Of a stretch of 64,000 nucleotides of DNA, positions 9,475 to 18,745 are shown in pieces. This DNA is from Pseudomonas paeninsulae. Lineage in GTDB: Bacteria > Pseudomonadota > Gammaproteobacteria > Pseudomonadales > Pseudomonadaceae. The DNA lies in contig NZ_CP141799.1 of assembly GCF_035621475.1 (NCBI RefSeq), forward strand, positions 3,832,501 to 3,896,500. Reading direction: 5' to 3'. The position numbers and the translations under genes were made by a program. Within the stretch, counting starts at the first letter, position 1. Each line of letters begins with the position of its first letter. A model generated the notes under the pieces. It was not told where the DNA came from, did no database searches, and was given only the letters and a program-made list of their open reading frames with translations.

Positions 9475-11886
9475 ATGAACGAGCCACAGGACATTGAAAT
9501 CCTCGCAGAACAAGCCCGCGAAACCGACCAGGACAGTCAGAGCAGCCATAGCCTGGCGTTGCCCGATCAGCAATTACCGGACAAGTTGTATGTGATCCCG
9601 ATTCACAACCGCCCGTTCTTCCCCGCCCAGGTGCTGCCGGTAATCGTCAACCAGGACCCGTGGGGCAAGACCCTGGAGCGCGTAGCCAATACCGCGCACA
9701 AGTGCCTGGCGCTGTTCTACATGGACAACCCGCCGACTGAGGGCGCCAGCTTCGATCCCGACAACTTGCCCGAGCACGGCACCCTGGTGCGCGTACACCA
9801 CACCACCGAGGAAGGCGGCAAACTGCAGTTCGTCGCTCAGGGCATGACCCGCGTGCGCATCCGCGGCTGGCTTAGCCGCAAGCCGCCTTACCTGGCGGAA
9901 GTCGAATACCCAAAAAGCTCGCCCGACCCACGCGACGAGGTCAAGGCCTACGGCATGGCGCTGATCAATGCGATCAAGGAGCTGTTGCCACTCAACCCGC
10001 TGTACAGCGAAGAACTGAAGAACTACCTGAACCGCTTCAGCCCTAACGACCCCTCGCCGCTGACCGATTTCGCCGCCGCCCTGACCAGTGCACCCGGCAA
10101 CGAGTTGCAGGAAGTGCTGGATACCGTGCCGATGCTCAAGCGCATGGAGAAGGTCCTGCCACTGCTGCGCAAGGAAGTGGAAGTCGGCCGTTTGCAGAAA
10201 GAACTGTCGGCGGAGGTCAATCGCAAGATCGGCCATCACCAGCGCGAGTTCTTCCTCAAGGAACAGTTGAAAATCATCCAGCAGGAACTGGGCCTGAGCA
10301 AGGACGACCGCAGCGCCGACGTCGAACAGTTCGAGCAGCGCCTGGCAGGCAAGACCCTGCCCGAGCAGGCCCGCAAACGTATCGACGAAGAACTCCACAA
10401 GTTGTCGATTCTGGAAACCGGCTCACCGGAGTACGCGGTCACCCGTAACTACCTGGACTGGGCCACCGTGCTGCCCTGGGGCGTTTTCGGCAAGGACAAG
10501 CTCGACCTCAAGCGCGCGCGCCAGGTGCTCGACCAGCACCACGCCGGGATGGACGACATCAAGGAACGGATCACCGAGTTTCTGGCCGTCGGCGCCTTCA
10601 AGGGCGAGATCGCCGGCTCCATCGTGTTGCTGGTCGGCCCGCCCGGCGTGGGCAAGACCAGCATTGGCAAGTCCATCGCCGAATCCCTCGGCCGACCGTT
10701 CTATCGCTTCAGCGTCGGCGGCATGCGCGACGAAGCCGAGATCAAGGGCCACCGCCGCACCTACATCGGCGCCCTACCCGGCAAACTGGTGCAGGCGCTG
10801 AAAGAGGTCGAGGTGATGAACCCGGTGATCATGCTCGACGAGATCGACAAGCTCAGCAGCAGCTACCAGGGCGATCCGGGTTCGGCACTGCTGGAGACCC
10901 TCGACCCGGAGCAGAACGTCGAATTCCTCGACCATTACCTGGACCTGCGTCTGGACCTGTCCAAGGTGCTGTTCATCTGCACCGCCAACACCCTCGACTC
11001 GATTCCCGGCCCCCTGCTCGACCGCATGGAGGTCATCCGCCTGTCCGGCTACATCACCGAGGAGAAGCTGGCCATTGCCAAGCGCCACCTGTGGCCCAAG
11101 CAGTTGGCCAAGGCTGGCGTGCCAAAGAATCGCCTGGCCATCAGCGATGCCGCCTTGAAGGCAGTGATCGAGGGCTACGCCCGGGAAGCCGGCGTACGCC
11201 AGCTGGAAAAGCAACTCGGCAAACTGGTGCGCAAGGCGGTGGTCAAATTGCTCGACGACCCCGAGCGCAGGATCAAGATCGCGCCCAAAGACCTCGAGGC
11301 CTCCCTCGGCATGCCCCTGTTCCGCCGCGAACAGGTGCTTTCCGGCGTCGGCGTGCTCACCGGCCTGGCCTGGACCAGCATGGGCGGCGTGACCCTCCCC
11401 ATCGAGGCGACGCGTATCCATACCCTCAATCGCGGCTTCAAACTCACCGGCCAGCTCGGCGAGGTGATGAAGGAGTCGGCGGAAATCGCTCACAGCTACA
11501 TCAGCTCGCACCTCAAGCAGTTCGGCGGCGACCCGAGCTTCTTCGACCAGGCCTTCGTCCACCTGCATGTCCCCGAAGGCGCCACACCCAAGGATGGCCC
11601 CAGCGCCGGGGTGACCATGGCCAGCGCCCTGCTCTCGATCGCACGCAACCAGGCGCCGAAAAAAGGCGTGGCGATGACCGGCGAACTGACCCTCACCGGC
11701 CAGGTCTTGCCGATTGGCGGGGTGCGCGAAAAAGTCATCGCCGCGCGCCGGCAGAAGATCTTCGAGCTGATCCTGCCGGAAGCCAACCGTGGCTCCTACG
11801 AGGAACTGCCGGATTACCTCAAACAAGGCCTGACCGTGCACTTCGCCAAACGCTACAGCGATGTGGCCAAGGTGTTGTTCGACTAG
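9475..11886 (+). CDS. asrA: Lon-type ATP-dependent protease, AsrA-like
   Basis: 803 residues in the usual Lon order: N-terminal substrate domain (about 30-230), coiled-coil/helical region (about 230-330), AAA+ module with Walker A GPPGVGKTS and Walker B VIMLDEIDK, then the serine protease domain. That domain has the catalytic Ser in KDGPSAGVTMA and the Lys in GVREKVIAARR. It degrades misfolded and regulatory proteins in the cytoplasm. The acidic N-terminus and the following icp gene match the second Lon of pseudomonads (AsrA, PA0779, linked to aminoglycoside and heat stress) rather than the canonical lon beside clpX. A hairpin follows at 11929-11958. Confidence 0.92.
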   Translation: MNEPQDIEILAEQARETDQDSQSSHSLALPDQQLPDKLYVIPIHNRPFFPAQVLPVIVNQDPWGKTLERVANTAHKCLALFYMDNPPTEGASFDPDNLPEHGTLVRVHHTTEEGGKLQFVAQGMTRVRIRGWLSRKPPYLAEVEYPKSSPDPRDEVKAYGMALINAIKELLPLNPLYSEELKNYLNRFSPNDPSPLTDFAAALTSAPGNELQEVLDTVPMLKRMEKVLPLLRKEVEVGRLQKELSAEVNRKIGHHQREFFLKEQLKIIQQELGLSKDDRSADVEQFEQRLAGKTLPEQARKRIDEELHKLSILETGSPEYAVTRNYLDWATVLPWGVFGKDKLDLKRARQVLDQHHAGMDDIKERITEFLAVGAFKGEIAGSIVLLVGPPGVGKTSIGKSIAESLGRPFYRFSVGGMRDEAEIKGHRRTYIGALPGKLVQALKEVEVMNPVIMLDEIDKLSSSYQGDPGSALLETLDPEQNVEFLDHYLDLRLDLSKVLFICTANTLDSIPGPLLDRMEVIRLSGYITEEKLAIAKRHLWPKQLAKAGVPKNRLAISDAALKAVIEGYAREAGVRQLEKQLGKLVRKAVVKLLDDPERRIKIAPKDLEASLGMPLFRREQVLSGVGVLTGLAWTSMGGVTLPIEATRIHTLNRGFKLTGQLGEVMKESAEIAHSYISSHLKQFGGDPSFFDQAFVHLHVPEGATPKDGPSAGVTMASALLSIARNQAPKKGVAMTGELTLTGQVLPIGGVREKVIAARRQKIFELILPEANRGSYEELPDYLKQGLTVHFAKRYSDVAKVLFD

Positions 11887-11928
11887 CGCACCTGTAGACC
11901 CTAGGTTCACAGGCGAGGTCTGCGACAT

Positions 11929-11958
11929 CAGGAGGATGGCGCTGTATCCATCCTCCTG
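11929..11958 (+). terminator. Hairpin downstream of asrA
   Basis: Perfect 11-bp arms CAGGAGGATGG and CCATCCTCCTG enclose an 8-base loop, 43 nt after the asrA stop. There is no clear T tract, so it may be a weak terminator or an mRNA 3' end stabiliser. Confidence 0.5.
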
Positions 11959-12165
11959 CGGCGGTGGATGAATACGGCGTCATCCTCCCTAGCCAATTCC
12001 CCTATACGGATAAGCCCCGGCGCAACCCAATGGCGCTGACTGCGGATTGCCCTGCGCTTGCTCGATCAATCCAGGCGGGCGACAAAAACCCTCGACGGCT
12101 TACGCCTTGCCCTGCACAGCACAGCGGCTATGCTGGCAGGCGTTTGCCGACCACAGGAGTTCACC

Positions 12166-12558
12166 ATGCCCACCGTCCACCGCCTGCTACTGCCGCTCGG
12201 CCTCGCCCTGTTGAGCGCCTGCGCCAGCCAACCCAGCAGCCAGACTGTGCAACAGCAAAGCCAGTGTCCGCTGCGCCTGCACAGCGGCCAGTATGTAATC
12301 CTGACCCTACCGAGCAACCCCACCACCGGTTTTCGCTGGGTCCTGCGTGACGCTGCCAGCAACCAGCTCGACAGCCTCGGCCCGGAGGTCTACAGCAACC
12401 CGGAAGACGCCGGGCTGGTCGGCAGTGCCGGTCAATCGACCTGGCGCTTCCAGGCCAAACAGGCAGGCGAAGGCCACCTGCTGCTGACCTATCAGCGGCC
12501 CTGGGAAACAGAAGTCGCCCCGGCAAAAACCTTCGATTGTTCGATCAGAGTCAAATAA
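12166..12558 (+). CDS. icp: Chagasin-type inhibitor of cysteine peptidases, lipoprotein
   Basis: 130 residues. Signal peptide with lipobox LSAC (Cys19). The three inhibitor loops of the chagasin (I42) family are recognisable: NPTTGF (51-56), a GEGHLLL loop and YQRPWE near the C-terminus. These loops occupy the active site of papain-like peptidases. ATG 12166 is preceded by CAGGAG at good spacing; longer frames start in non-coding sequence. Its place after the asrA gene matches icp (PA0778) of P. aeruginosa. The 279 bp between asrA and icp carry only the hairpin. Confidence 0.88.
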   Translation: MPTVHRLLLPLGLALLSACASQPSSQTVQQQSQCPLRLHSGQYVILTLPSNPTTGFRWVLRDAASNQLDSLGPEVYSNPEDAGLVGSAGQSTWRFQAKQAGEGHLLLTYQRPWETEVAPAKTFDCSIRVK

Positions 12559-12718
12559 ATCCACGCCACTGTCCTGCCAAGTCGTAACGCCCTAGCCACC
12601 GGTCCTCGACAAGATTGGCGGTAAGCGCCATGCAGTGGATGTTGCGCGTGCGGCGCAAGCAGAACCCGGTTTAATCGGCTATAGCCAATAGACGGGTTCT
12701 AATTGCGAGGGAAACCAC

Positions 12719-13291
12719 ATGACGCGGTTCTGGCGTGAAGCAGTAGTGGTCGTAACGCTACTCGGCCTGAGTGGATGCGGCAGCCTTTTACCCAGCGAAC
12801 GAGCCGAGGTGCAGTCACCTTTCATCGATTACCTCGATGCGGAAATGCGCTACTCCCAGGCCATCAACGGTATGACCAGTCGCGCCGAGCTGTTCTCACT
12901 GGGGTTTGACCCGCTGGCCCAGGGCAACGGCAGAATGCTCTCGTTCATCGATGTGCGGTTGATGTTCGTGCAGCCGAACATCCCCATCACCTACTTGCCG
13001 GACGGCCTGGTGCACTGCCTGGAAGCCAAGGATCGCTGCATCGGCTATTCCTTCGAATTCACCAAGACCGACACCCAGCGGGTCGGCAGTTTCTGGGCCG
13101 ACGTGTTCAACTTCCGCAAGCAGCGGGCGTTGCAGGGCTGGTCGTTCCGCGCGGTGTTCGTGCTGGTCGACGACACCCTGGTGCACAAGGTCAGCAATGG
13201 CGAACCGAACATTCGCCGCCTCGAGGTCAAGCGCAACCCACTGGGCCCGTTGCAGGGCGCCGGCGAGTACTTTTCCGATCAATTGAAGTGA
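12719..13291 (+). CDS. Conserved lipoprotein of unknown function
   Basis: 190 residues. The N-terminal signal peptide ends in lipobox LSGC (Cys at about residue 20). The mature part has a region with paired cysteines (HCLEAKDRCIGYSFEF) and aromatic stretches (GSFWADVFNFRKQRALQGWSFRAVFVLVDD), and recalls small outer-membrane lipoproteins of pseudomonads. ATG 12719 follows GAGGG at suitable spacing. I cannot assign a function. It converges on the flavocytochrome gene at 13427, with a hairpin between them. Confidence 0.75.
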   Translation: MTRFWREAVVVVTLLGLSGCGSLLPSERAEVQSPFIDYLDAEMRYSQAINGMTSRAELFSLGFDPLAQGNGRMLSFIDVRLMFVQPNIPITYLPDGLVHCLEAKDRCIGYSFEFTKTDTQRVGSFWADVFNFRKQRALQGWSFRAVFVLVDDTLVHKVSNGEPNIRRLEVKRNPLGPLQGAGEYFSDQLK

Positions 13292-13380
13292 CACACCTGC
13301 GTTGGCTCGCACGCTACAAGTGTCCCACCAGCGTCATACACGCCGAGCCGTACCTGGAGCGCTGCAAATCTCAGCAGGCG

Positions 13381-13408
13381 AACGGGCCCACATAACCTCG
13401 GGCCCGTT
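13381..13408. terminator. Hairpin between convergent lipoprotein and fccB-like genes
   Basis: Perfect 9-bp arms AACGGGCCC and GGGCCCGTT with a 10-base loop lie between two convergent stops (13291 and 13427). This position suits a bidirectional terminator. There is no long T run. Confidence 0.55.
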
Positions 13409-13426
13409 ACACAAGCAAGCAACAGG

Positions 13427-14689
13427 CTAGGCGAAGCTGTCGCTGAGCAAGTTGATCAGCCAACCCGGCCCTTCCTCCTCACGAACATCCTTGGTTGGCT
13501 CGGGCGCTTCGGCCGATGAACTCGCGACCATGCTCATGCTGGCGGCGTCGAACGAATAGGTGACGGTGGTCCAACTCGCGGTCCTGCGGGTTATCGGCGG
13601 GAACGCCGCCGCGGTGGTTTTCGGCGCAGGGTCCGGTGCTAGGCCGGCGAGATCGCGCAAAATGGCGTCCACGCAGACCTTGGCCTGCGAGTTGGCCATG
13701 TGCCCGGACTTGGCCTGCCCCGTCGATTGCGAGTCGCCGATGATGTGCACCTTGGAGAACCCGGCCAGCGTACTCTCGTAGTTCAGCGGATTGACCGGGG
13801 CGAACTTGTTGCCGTCTGGCACCAGGCCGCTGTCGAACAACAACTTGCCGGCTTTTTGTGCCGGAATCAGGTTGATCACCCCAGCCGTCACCGAGCTGGC
13901 CGCTCCGTCGCGGGTGAAGTCGAGCCGTCGGTTGAGGGCATCTGCCGCGGTCACCGTTACGTTGGGCACATACTCGACGATGTCGCGGTAGACCCCGGTG
14001 AAGGCCGCAGTGAACGTACGGCTCATGCCGGCAATGGCCGCATTGGCGTCGAGAATCAGGATCTTCGCGCCGGGCTTATTGCGCCGGAAGTAGTCGGCGA
14101 CCACGGTAGCCCGCTCATAAGGGGCGGTATGCGCACGAAACGGGGTCTTCGGAATCGCGATCACAAAGGTGCCGTCATTTGCCATGGCCATCAACTGCTC
14201 TTGCAACAGGGTGGTCTGCGCCCCGGCGATCCAGGCATGCGGCATCACGTTGAAATCGTGGCCGGGTATCGGATCGAAGTCGATCCCCGGCGCCAGGATC
14301 ACATGCTCGTAATCCAGCGTTGCACCGCTGGCCAGATTGACCCGTTTGATGTCCGCCTCGATTGAAACGGCCGACTCGGGTACCAGTTCCACACCATACC
14401 TGTCACGCAGCGCGGCGAATGGCTTGGTCAGCTCGCCGATAGGCGTCTCACCGGTGAGCACCAGGTTGCTGCCGACACAGGAGACATGGGCAGTCGCCGG
14501 ATCGACCAGGGTCACCTGCAGGTCATGACCGAACAGGCGCAGGTACTTGGCCGCCGTGGCACCGGCGAAGCCGCCGCCGATTACCACGACGCGCGCGCCG
14601 CTGGCCGCATGCAATGAGAAAGGTAAAGTTGCGAGCGCCAAGCCGCCTCCGCAGACCTGGATAAACTTACGACGATTGAAGCTATTCAT
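13427..14689 (-). CDS. Flavocytochrome c sulfide dehydrogenase-like flavoprotein, Tat-exported
   Basis: 420 residues. A twin-arginine signal (NRRKFIQ, residues 5-11) predicts export of a folded flavoprotein. The FAD-binding GGGFAGATAAKYL (38-50) is followed by HVSCVGSN, where Cys71 matches the cysteine that covalently holds FAD in flavocytochrome c. MPHAWIAGAQTT and the C-terminal flavin-binding domain (to residue 420) are also family features. In the classical enzyme two cysteines form the catalytic disulfide. Here the first site reads PFRAHTAPYERA (Ala186) and the second region reads TASWTTVTYSF, with no cysteine. Mature cysteines are only Cys71 and Cys339. Sulfide oxidation by the known mechanism therefore seems unlikely and the substrate is open. 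It follows the cytochrome gene by 28 bp. Confidence 0.85.
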   Translation of the reverse strand: MNSFNRRKFIQVCGGGLALATLPFSLHAASGARVVVIGGGFAGATAAKYLRLFGHDLQVTLVDPATAHVSCVGSNLVLTGETPIGELTKPFAALRDRYGVELVPESAVSIEADIKRVNLASGATLDYEHVILAPGIDFDPIPGHDFNVMPHAWIAGAQTTLLQEQLMAMANDGTFVIAIPKTPFRAHTAPYERATVVADYFRRNKPGAKILILDANAAIAGMSRTFTAAFTGVYRDIVEYVPNVTVTAADALNRRLDFTRDGAASSVTAGVINLIPAQKAGKLLFDSGLVPDGNKFAPVNPLNYESTLAGFSKVHIIGDSQSTGQAKSGHMANSQAKVCVDAILRDLAGLAPDPAPKTTAAAFPPITRRTASWTTVTYSFDAASMSMVASSSAEAPEPTKDVREEEGPGWLINLLSDSFA

Positions 14690-14717
14690 GATTTATCCTC
14701 CAGTCACTGGTTGCGGA

Positions 14718-15062
14718 TCAGTCATCATCACGATCGTCATCGTCATCATTGCCTCCCGTACGACCGAGATAATCGGCGATCAGGCGCAACTCGGCGTCGC
14801 TGTAGGCCTTGGCTTGCTGATTCATCACCGTGACCTTGCGCGAGGCTTTCATCTCCAACAGTTCCTCGAGCAGATCCTCCGCGCTTTCATCATTGATGCT
14901 GTCGATTTCGCTCTGTGACTTGCCGTTGGTGCCGTGGCACTGGAAGCATTGCGTCGCCAGCAGGCGCCCGGCCGATGGATCGGTGTGTTCGGCGGCCAGT
15001 GCAGGGGCACTGCTCGCCGCGAACAGGGTGAAGGCTAGAAGTGGAGTGGCTAAGTGTTTCAC
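14718..15062 (-). CDS. Small monohaem c-type cytochrome with poly-aspartate tail (fccA-like)
   Basis: 114 residues. Signal peptide to about residue 23, haem attachment CFQCH (39-43) and a probable axial Met80 (VTVMNQQ). The last ten residues are almost all aspartate (NDDDDDRDDD). It is encoded just upstream of the flavoprotein and is presumably its electron acceptor in the periplasm, as in FccAB. The acidic tail could guide docking to a positively charged partner or bind cations; that is inference. It is the first gene of the pair. Confidence 0.85.
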   Translation of the reverse strand: MKHLATPLLAFTLFAASSAPALAAEHTDPSAGRLLATQCFQCHGTNGKSQSEIDSINDESAEDLLEELLEMKASRKVTVMNQQAKAYSDAELRLIADYLGRTGGNDDDDDRDDD

Positions 15063-15404
15063 CGGCTGACCCTCCTAAGAGTTGATCTGCTTGAATTACG
15101 GTGAACCTTGGCGCAAGCGAAACCCACGCATCGGGTGATGCGCTACGGATTGGGTGCGTCGTTCCTTGGTGGGGATACTGCACAGAGGGTTTGACCGCTA
15201 GAGGCATTCAATTGTTTGTAAATTAGTCGCGCAAAATGGGCCTTTCGTCTGAATTACAATAAGACCAAAGTCTTATTCTCAACTCGGCTCAACAGCAAAC
15301 CAGCAGAACCGCCGCCCTACTCGCTACACGTAACGGCCTTAGGCTTTGGTCAAGGCCTAGTCTTGGGTAAAATGCAGCCCGTCCTGCCCCTCCTTGGAAT
15401 CTCC
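15063..15404. other. Intergenic region between divergent fccA-like and cmoA genes
   Basis: This 342-bp stretch holds no convincing gene. It must carry the promoters of both divergent transcripts. It contains a perfect AT-rich palindrome (15258-15277) and, near 15119-15165, a degraded copy of the extragenic ACCCA/GGGT repeat type seen elsewhere in the window. Confidence 0.6.
15258..15277. promoter_or_regulatory. 8-4-8 palindrome, candidate operator
   Basis: AATAAGAC, the spacer CAAA and GTCTTATT form a perfect inverted repeat, unusually AT-rich for this chromosome, between the divergent fccA-like and cmoA genes. It may be the operator of the flavocytochrome pair. The regulator is unknown. Confidence 0.35.
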
Positions 15405-16148
15405 GTGCGCCAGCCCCCCGACCGTCTCTTCGCCCAGCCCCTTGCCCAGGTACCAGACTTCGCCTTCAACGAGGACGTGGTGCGGGTGTTTCCCGACATG
15501 ATCAAGCGCTCGGTGCCCGGTTACCCAACCATCGTCGAGAACATCGGCGTACTCGCCGGCCAGTTCGCCCAGCCACACAGCGTGCTCTACGACCTCGGCA
15601 GCTCCCTCGGCGCGGTGACCCAGGCCCTGCGTCGCCACGTACAGGTCGAAGACTGCCGGGTCATCGCGGTGGACAACTCCAGCGCCATGGTCGAGCGCTG
15701 CCGCGAATACCTGCATGCCCAGGACTCGATGTTCCAGGAGCTATTGCCTGTCGAGGTGATCGAGGCCGATATTCTCAGCCTGGAGTTCCAACCAACCTCG
15801 CTGGTGGCGCTGAATTTCACCCTGCAATTCGTCCAGCCAGAACAGCGCCTGACCCTGCTTGGCCGGATTCGCCAGGCCCTGCTGCCCGGCGGCGCCCTGA
15901 TCCTCTCGGAGAAACTGCGCTTCGAAGATGCCGAGCAACATCAGCTGCTCGGCGACCTGCACATCGCCTTCAAGCGCGCCAACGGCTACAGCGAACTGGA
16001 AATAGCCCAGAAACGCAGCGCCATCGAAAAGGTCATGCTGCCAGACAGCCTGGAGCAACACCGCGAACGCCTGCTGGCCGCCGGTTTCAGCAAGGTGGTG
16101 CCCTGGTTCCAGTGCCTCAACTTCACTTCATTGATTGCCCTGCCATGA
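15405..16148 (+). CDS. cmoA: Carboxy-S-adenosyl-L-methionine synthase
   Basis: A 247-residue class I methyltransferase-fold enzyme that makes carboxy-SAM from SAM and prephenate, the donor for uridine-34 modification of tRNA. Motif I is [16 protein letters not shown], followed by [14 protein letters not shown] and the family-specific ILSEKLRF and [16 protein letters not shown] segments. I chose GTG 15405 because family members begin just before [17 protein letters not shown] 15372 would add 11 residues. Its stop overlaps the cmoB start (ATGA), so the two are translationally coupled. Confidence 0.92.
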   Translation: MRQPPDRLFAQPLAQVPDFAFNEDVVRVFPDMIKRSVPGYPTIVENIGVLAGQFAQPHSVLYDLGSSLGAVTQALRRHVQVEDCRVIAVDNSSAMVERCREYLHAQDSMFQELLPVEVIEADILSLEFQPTSLVALNFTLQFVQPEQRLTLLGRIRQALLPGGALILSEKLRFEDAEQHQLLGDLHIAFKRANGYSELEIAQKRSAIEKVMLPDSLEQHRERLLAAGFSKVVPWFQCLNFTSLIALP

Positions 16149-17113
16149 TCAACCGCCTCGACCTCGACGCCCTGCAAGCTGCGCTGGCGGGAACCCCACT
16201 GCAAGACTGGGCAGCCGGCCTGCCCGGACAGATCGACGCCAAACTGGCCATCGGCCATGGCGACCTGCAGCGCTGGTACGGCGCCGTTCAGGCCTTGCCT
16301 GCGCTGAACGTCGAACAATTGGAGCTGTTGACTGCCTTCACCTTCGGCGGCGCCTGTGATGACAGCGCCCGCGCCGAACTGCAAACCGCGCTGCAAGGGT
16401 TGATCCCCTGGCGCAAAGGCCCATTCGAGCTGTTCGGCGTGCATGTCGATACCGAATGGCGCTCGGACTGGAAGTGGCAGCGCGTGGCGCCCTACCTCGA
16501 CCTGGCCGGCAAGCGTGTGCTGGATGTCGGTTGCGGTAACGGCTACTACATGTGGCGCATGCTCGGTGCCGGCGCCGACAGCGTGGTCGGCATCGACCCC
16601 AACTGGCTGTTCCTCTGCCAGTTCCTGGCGATCAAGCACTACCTGCCCGAGCTGGCAGCCTGGCACCTGCCGCTGGCCTTCGAAGAACTGCCGGGCAAGC
16701 TGCAAGGTTTCGACACGGTGTTTTCCATGGGCGTGCTCTATCACCGGCGCTCGCCGATCGATCACTTGCTGGACTTGAAGGACTGCCTGGTCAAGGGCGG
16801 CGAACTGGTGCTGGAAACCCTGGTGGTGGAAGGTGATGCCCAGCAGGTGCTGATACCCGAAGACCGTTACGCGCAGATGCGCAACGTCTGGTTCCTGCCC
16901 TCGGTACCGGCCCTGGAACTGTGGTTGCGCCGCGCCGGCTTCGTCGATGTGCGCTGCGTGGACGTCAACACCACCTCGGTGCAGGAGCAGCGTGCGACCG
17001 AGTGGATGCGCTTCCAGTCGCTGCCGGAGTTCCTCGACCCAGCCGACCACAGCCGCACCCTCGAAGGCCTGCCGGCACCGACCCGCGCCGTGCTGATCGC
17101 TCGTAAGCCGTGA
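16145..17113 (+). CDS. cmoB: tRNA U34 carboxymethyltransferase
   Basis: 322 residues. It transfers the carboxymethyl group of carboxy-SAM to 5-hydroxyuridine at the tRNA wobble position, giving cmo5U. The SAM-like binding motif [16 protein letters not shown] and [16 protein letters not shown] are characteristic, and TEWRSDWKW lies before the catalytic domain. The length fits CmoB. ATG 16145 overlaps the cmoA stop by 4 nt. A GTAGGGTGG-type inverted repeat follows the gene. Confidence 0.95.
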   Translation: MINRLDLDALQAALAGTPLQDWAAGLPGQIDAKLAIGHGDLQRWYGAVQALPALNVEQLELLTAFTFGGACDDSARAELQTALQGLIPWRKGPFELFGVHVDTEWRSDWKWQRVAPYLDLAGKRVLDVGCGNGYYMWRMLGAGADSVVGIDPNWLFLCQFLAIKHYLPELAAWHLPLAFEELPGKLQGFDTVFSMGVLYHRRSPIDHLLDLKDCLVKGGELVLETLVVEGDAQQVLIPEDRYAQMRNVWFLPSVPALELWLRRAGFVDVRCVDVNTTSVQEQRATEWMRFQSLPEFLDPADHSRTLEGLPAPTRAVLIARKP

Positions 17114-17161
17114 TTGGCGGCGTTCATTCGTGCCGGGGGTGGGCTGAATCATTCAAGTCGT

Positions 17162-17197
17162 AGGGTGGACTCAGGAGCGCAGCGAACAGTCCACCCT
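17162..17197. repeat. Extragenic inverted repeat (GTAGGGTGG type)
   Basis: 10-bp arms AGGGTGGACT and AGTCCACCCT flank a 16-base loop between the convergent cmoB and pdxJ genes. It shares the GTAGGGTGG or GTAGGGCGG core with elements at 47584 and 49655. It may also act as a terminator. Confidence 0.6.
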
Positions 17198-17260
17198 TAC
17201 CAGCAGCAACGGTGTACTGCTTCGCGAGTACGCGCGAACGCGTCAGTCCACATCCATGAG

Positions 17261-18004
17261 CTAGCGATTGGCTGCCGCAACGATCAACTGCTTCATCTCC
17301 GCTACAGCCTGCTTGAAACCGACGAACAGGGCATGCGCGACCAGGGCATGGCCGATGTTCAGTTCGTTGATTCCGGCAATCGCCGCCACCGCCTCGACGT
17401 TGTGGTAATGCAGGCCGTGGCCGGCATTGACGATCAGGCCATGGGCCAGGCCGCAGGCAACGCCGTCGCGAATCCGCGCCAACTCCTTGGCCGTTTCGGC
17501 CGGCGTACTGGCATCGGCATAACGCCCGGTATGCAACTCGATCGCTGGGGCTCCGACGCGCTTCGAGGCGTCGATCTGCCGTGGGTCCGGGTCGATGAAC
17601 AGCGAGACTTCGCAGCCGATCCTGCTCAGGCGCTCAATCGCGGCGCGAATCCGCGCTTCTTGCCCGGCTACGTCCAGGCCACCCTCTGTGGTCAGCTCCT
17701 GGCGGGTTTCCGGCACCAGGCAGACGTGCTCGGGACGAATGCTTTCGGCGAACGCGAGCATTTCTTCGGTGACGCCCATTTCGAAGTTCATGCGCGTCTG
17801 CATGACCTCCTTGAGCACACGCACGTCACGCTCCTGGATGTGCCGACGGTCTTCGCGCAGGTGCACGGTGATGCCATCTGCACCCGCCTCTTCGGCGTCC
17901 AGCGCGGCCTTGACCGGATCCGGGTAACGGGTACCCCGGGCCTGGCGCAGGGTCGCCACATGGTCGATGTTCACACCCAGCAGAATACGGTTAGCGTCAG
18001 TCAC
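17261..18004 (-). CDS. pdxJ: Pyridoxine 5'-phosphate synthase
   Basis: A 247-residue TIM-barrel enzyme that condenses 3-amino-2-oxopropyl phosphate with deoxyxylulose 5-phosphate in vitamin B6 synthesis. [32 protein letters not shown] and the C-terminal GHGLHYHNV and [12 protein letters not shown] motifs are all present. It overlaps recO by 8 nt and ends the rnc-era-recO-pdxJ series. Confidence 0.97.
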   Translation of the reverse strand: MTDANRILLGVNIDHVATLRQARGTRYPDPVKAALDAEEAGADGITVHLREDRRHIQERDVRVLKEVMQTRMNFEMGVTEEMLAFAESIRPEHVCLVPETRQELTTEGGLDVAGQEARIRAAIERLSRIGCEVSLFIDPDPRQIDASKRVGAPAIELHTGRYADASTPAETAKELARIRDGVACGLAHGLIVNAGHGLHYHNVEAVAAIAGINELNIGHALVAHALFVGFKQAVAEMKQLIVAAANR

Positions 18005-18695
18005 GTGGTGGCTCCTTGAGCGTCATGAAGAGTTCGCGGCTGACCAGTGGTCGACCGCCTAGATGGGGCGCCAGGGCTTGGCGCATCAGGCGCTTGGCCG
18101 CAGCCAGAGCGCCCGGAGCGGTCCAGTCGGCCTCGGCCATGGCCAGTAACTCACAGCCATGGAACACGCCTGGCTGCAACTGGCCGACTGCTTCCAGGCC
18201 AGCATCGGCCTGCAGGCGATAGAGGCCCGTCGCGACGATTGGCTGGCCAAGCCGGTCCTCATTGAGGGCGAAACCATAGCCCAGCTCGTCGAGCAAACGC
18301 CATTCAAAAGAACGCAGCAAGGGCTCCAGCGCACGGCCCTGGGCCAGCGCCAGAACGGTCATGGCGTAGTGTTCGAAAGTCGCCGGGTGTGGGTCTTGCT
18401 CCGGCAGCAGGCGGATCAGCAGTTCATTCAGATAGAGACCACTGAACAGGGCCTGGCCGTGCAACAGATTGGGGATACCGGCGGCTTCGAGACGGCTGAC
18501 GTTCTTCAGCTCACCGCGCCCGCGCAACTCCACTTCCAGCGGCACGAAAGGACGCGCTAGGGTACCGGCCTTGCCCCGCGCGCCCCGCAATACCGCACGC
18601 AGGCGGCCTTGCGGGGTGAGGAAGTCCACCAGCGCACTGCTCTCGCGGTAAGCACGGCTGTGCAAAACATAGGCTGGCTGGCTGACCGGGAGCAT
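17997..18695 (-). CDS. recO: DNA repair protein RecO
   Basis: A 232-residue recombination mediator that helps load RecA on SSB-coated DNA with RecR. The N-terminal OB fold ([34 protein letters not shown]) is followed by the helical domain. The zinc-binding cysteines of some RecO proteins are absent, as is usual in pseudomonads. It lies between era and pdxJ, 50 bp after the era stop. Confidence 0.95.
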   Translation of the reverse strand: MLPVSQPAYVLHSRAYRESSALVDFLTPQGRLRAVLRGARGKAGTLARPFVPLEVELRGRGELKNVSRLEAAGIPNLLHGQALFSGLYLNELLIRLLPEQDPHPATFEHYAMTVLALAQGRALEPLLRSFEWRLLDELGYGFALNEDRLGQPIVATGLYRLQADAGLEAVGQLQPGVFHGCELLAMAEADWTAPGALAAAKRLMRQALAPHLGGRPLVSRELFMTLKEPPRD

Positions 18696-18745
18696 GGCGG
18701 GTGTTTACTCGGCATGGCGGGCGCTAGGCTGCGCCCGCGCGCAGC

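Noticed and set aside
10774..11928. 384-residue minus-strand frame opposite asrA
   Set aside because: It is an antisense shadow of the Lon protease domains with no motifs of its own.
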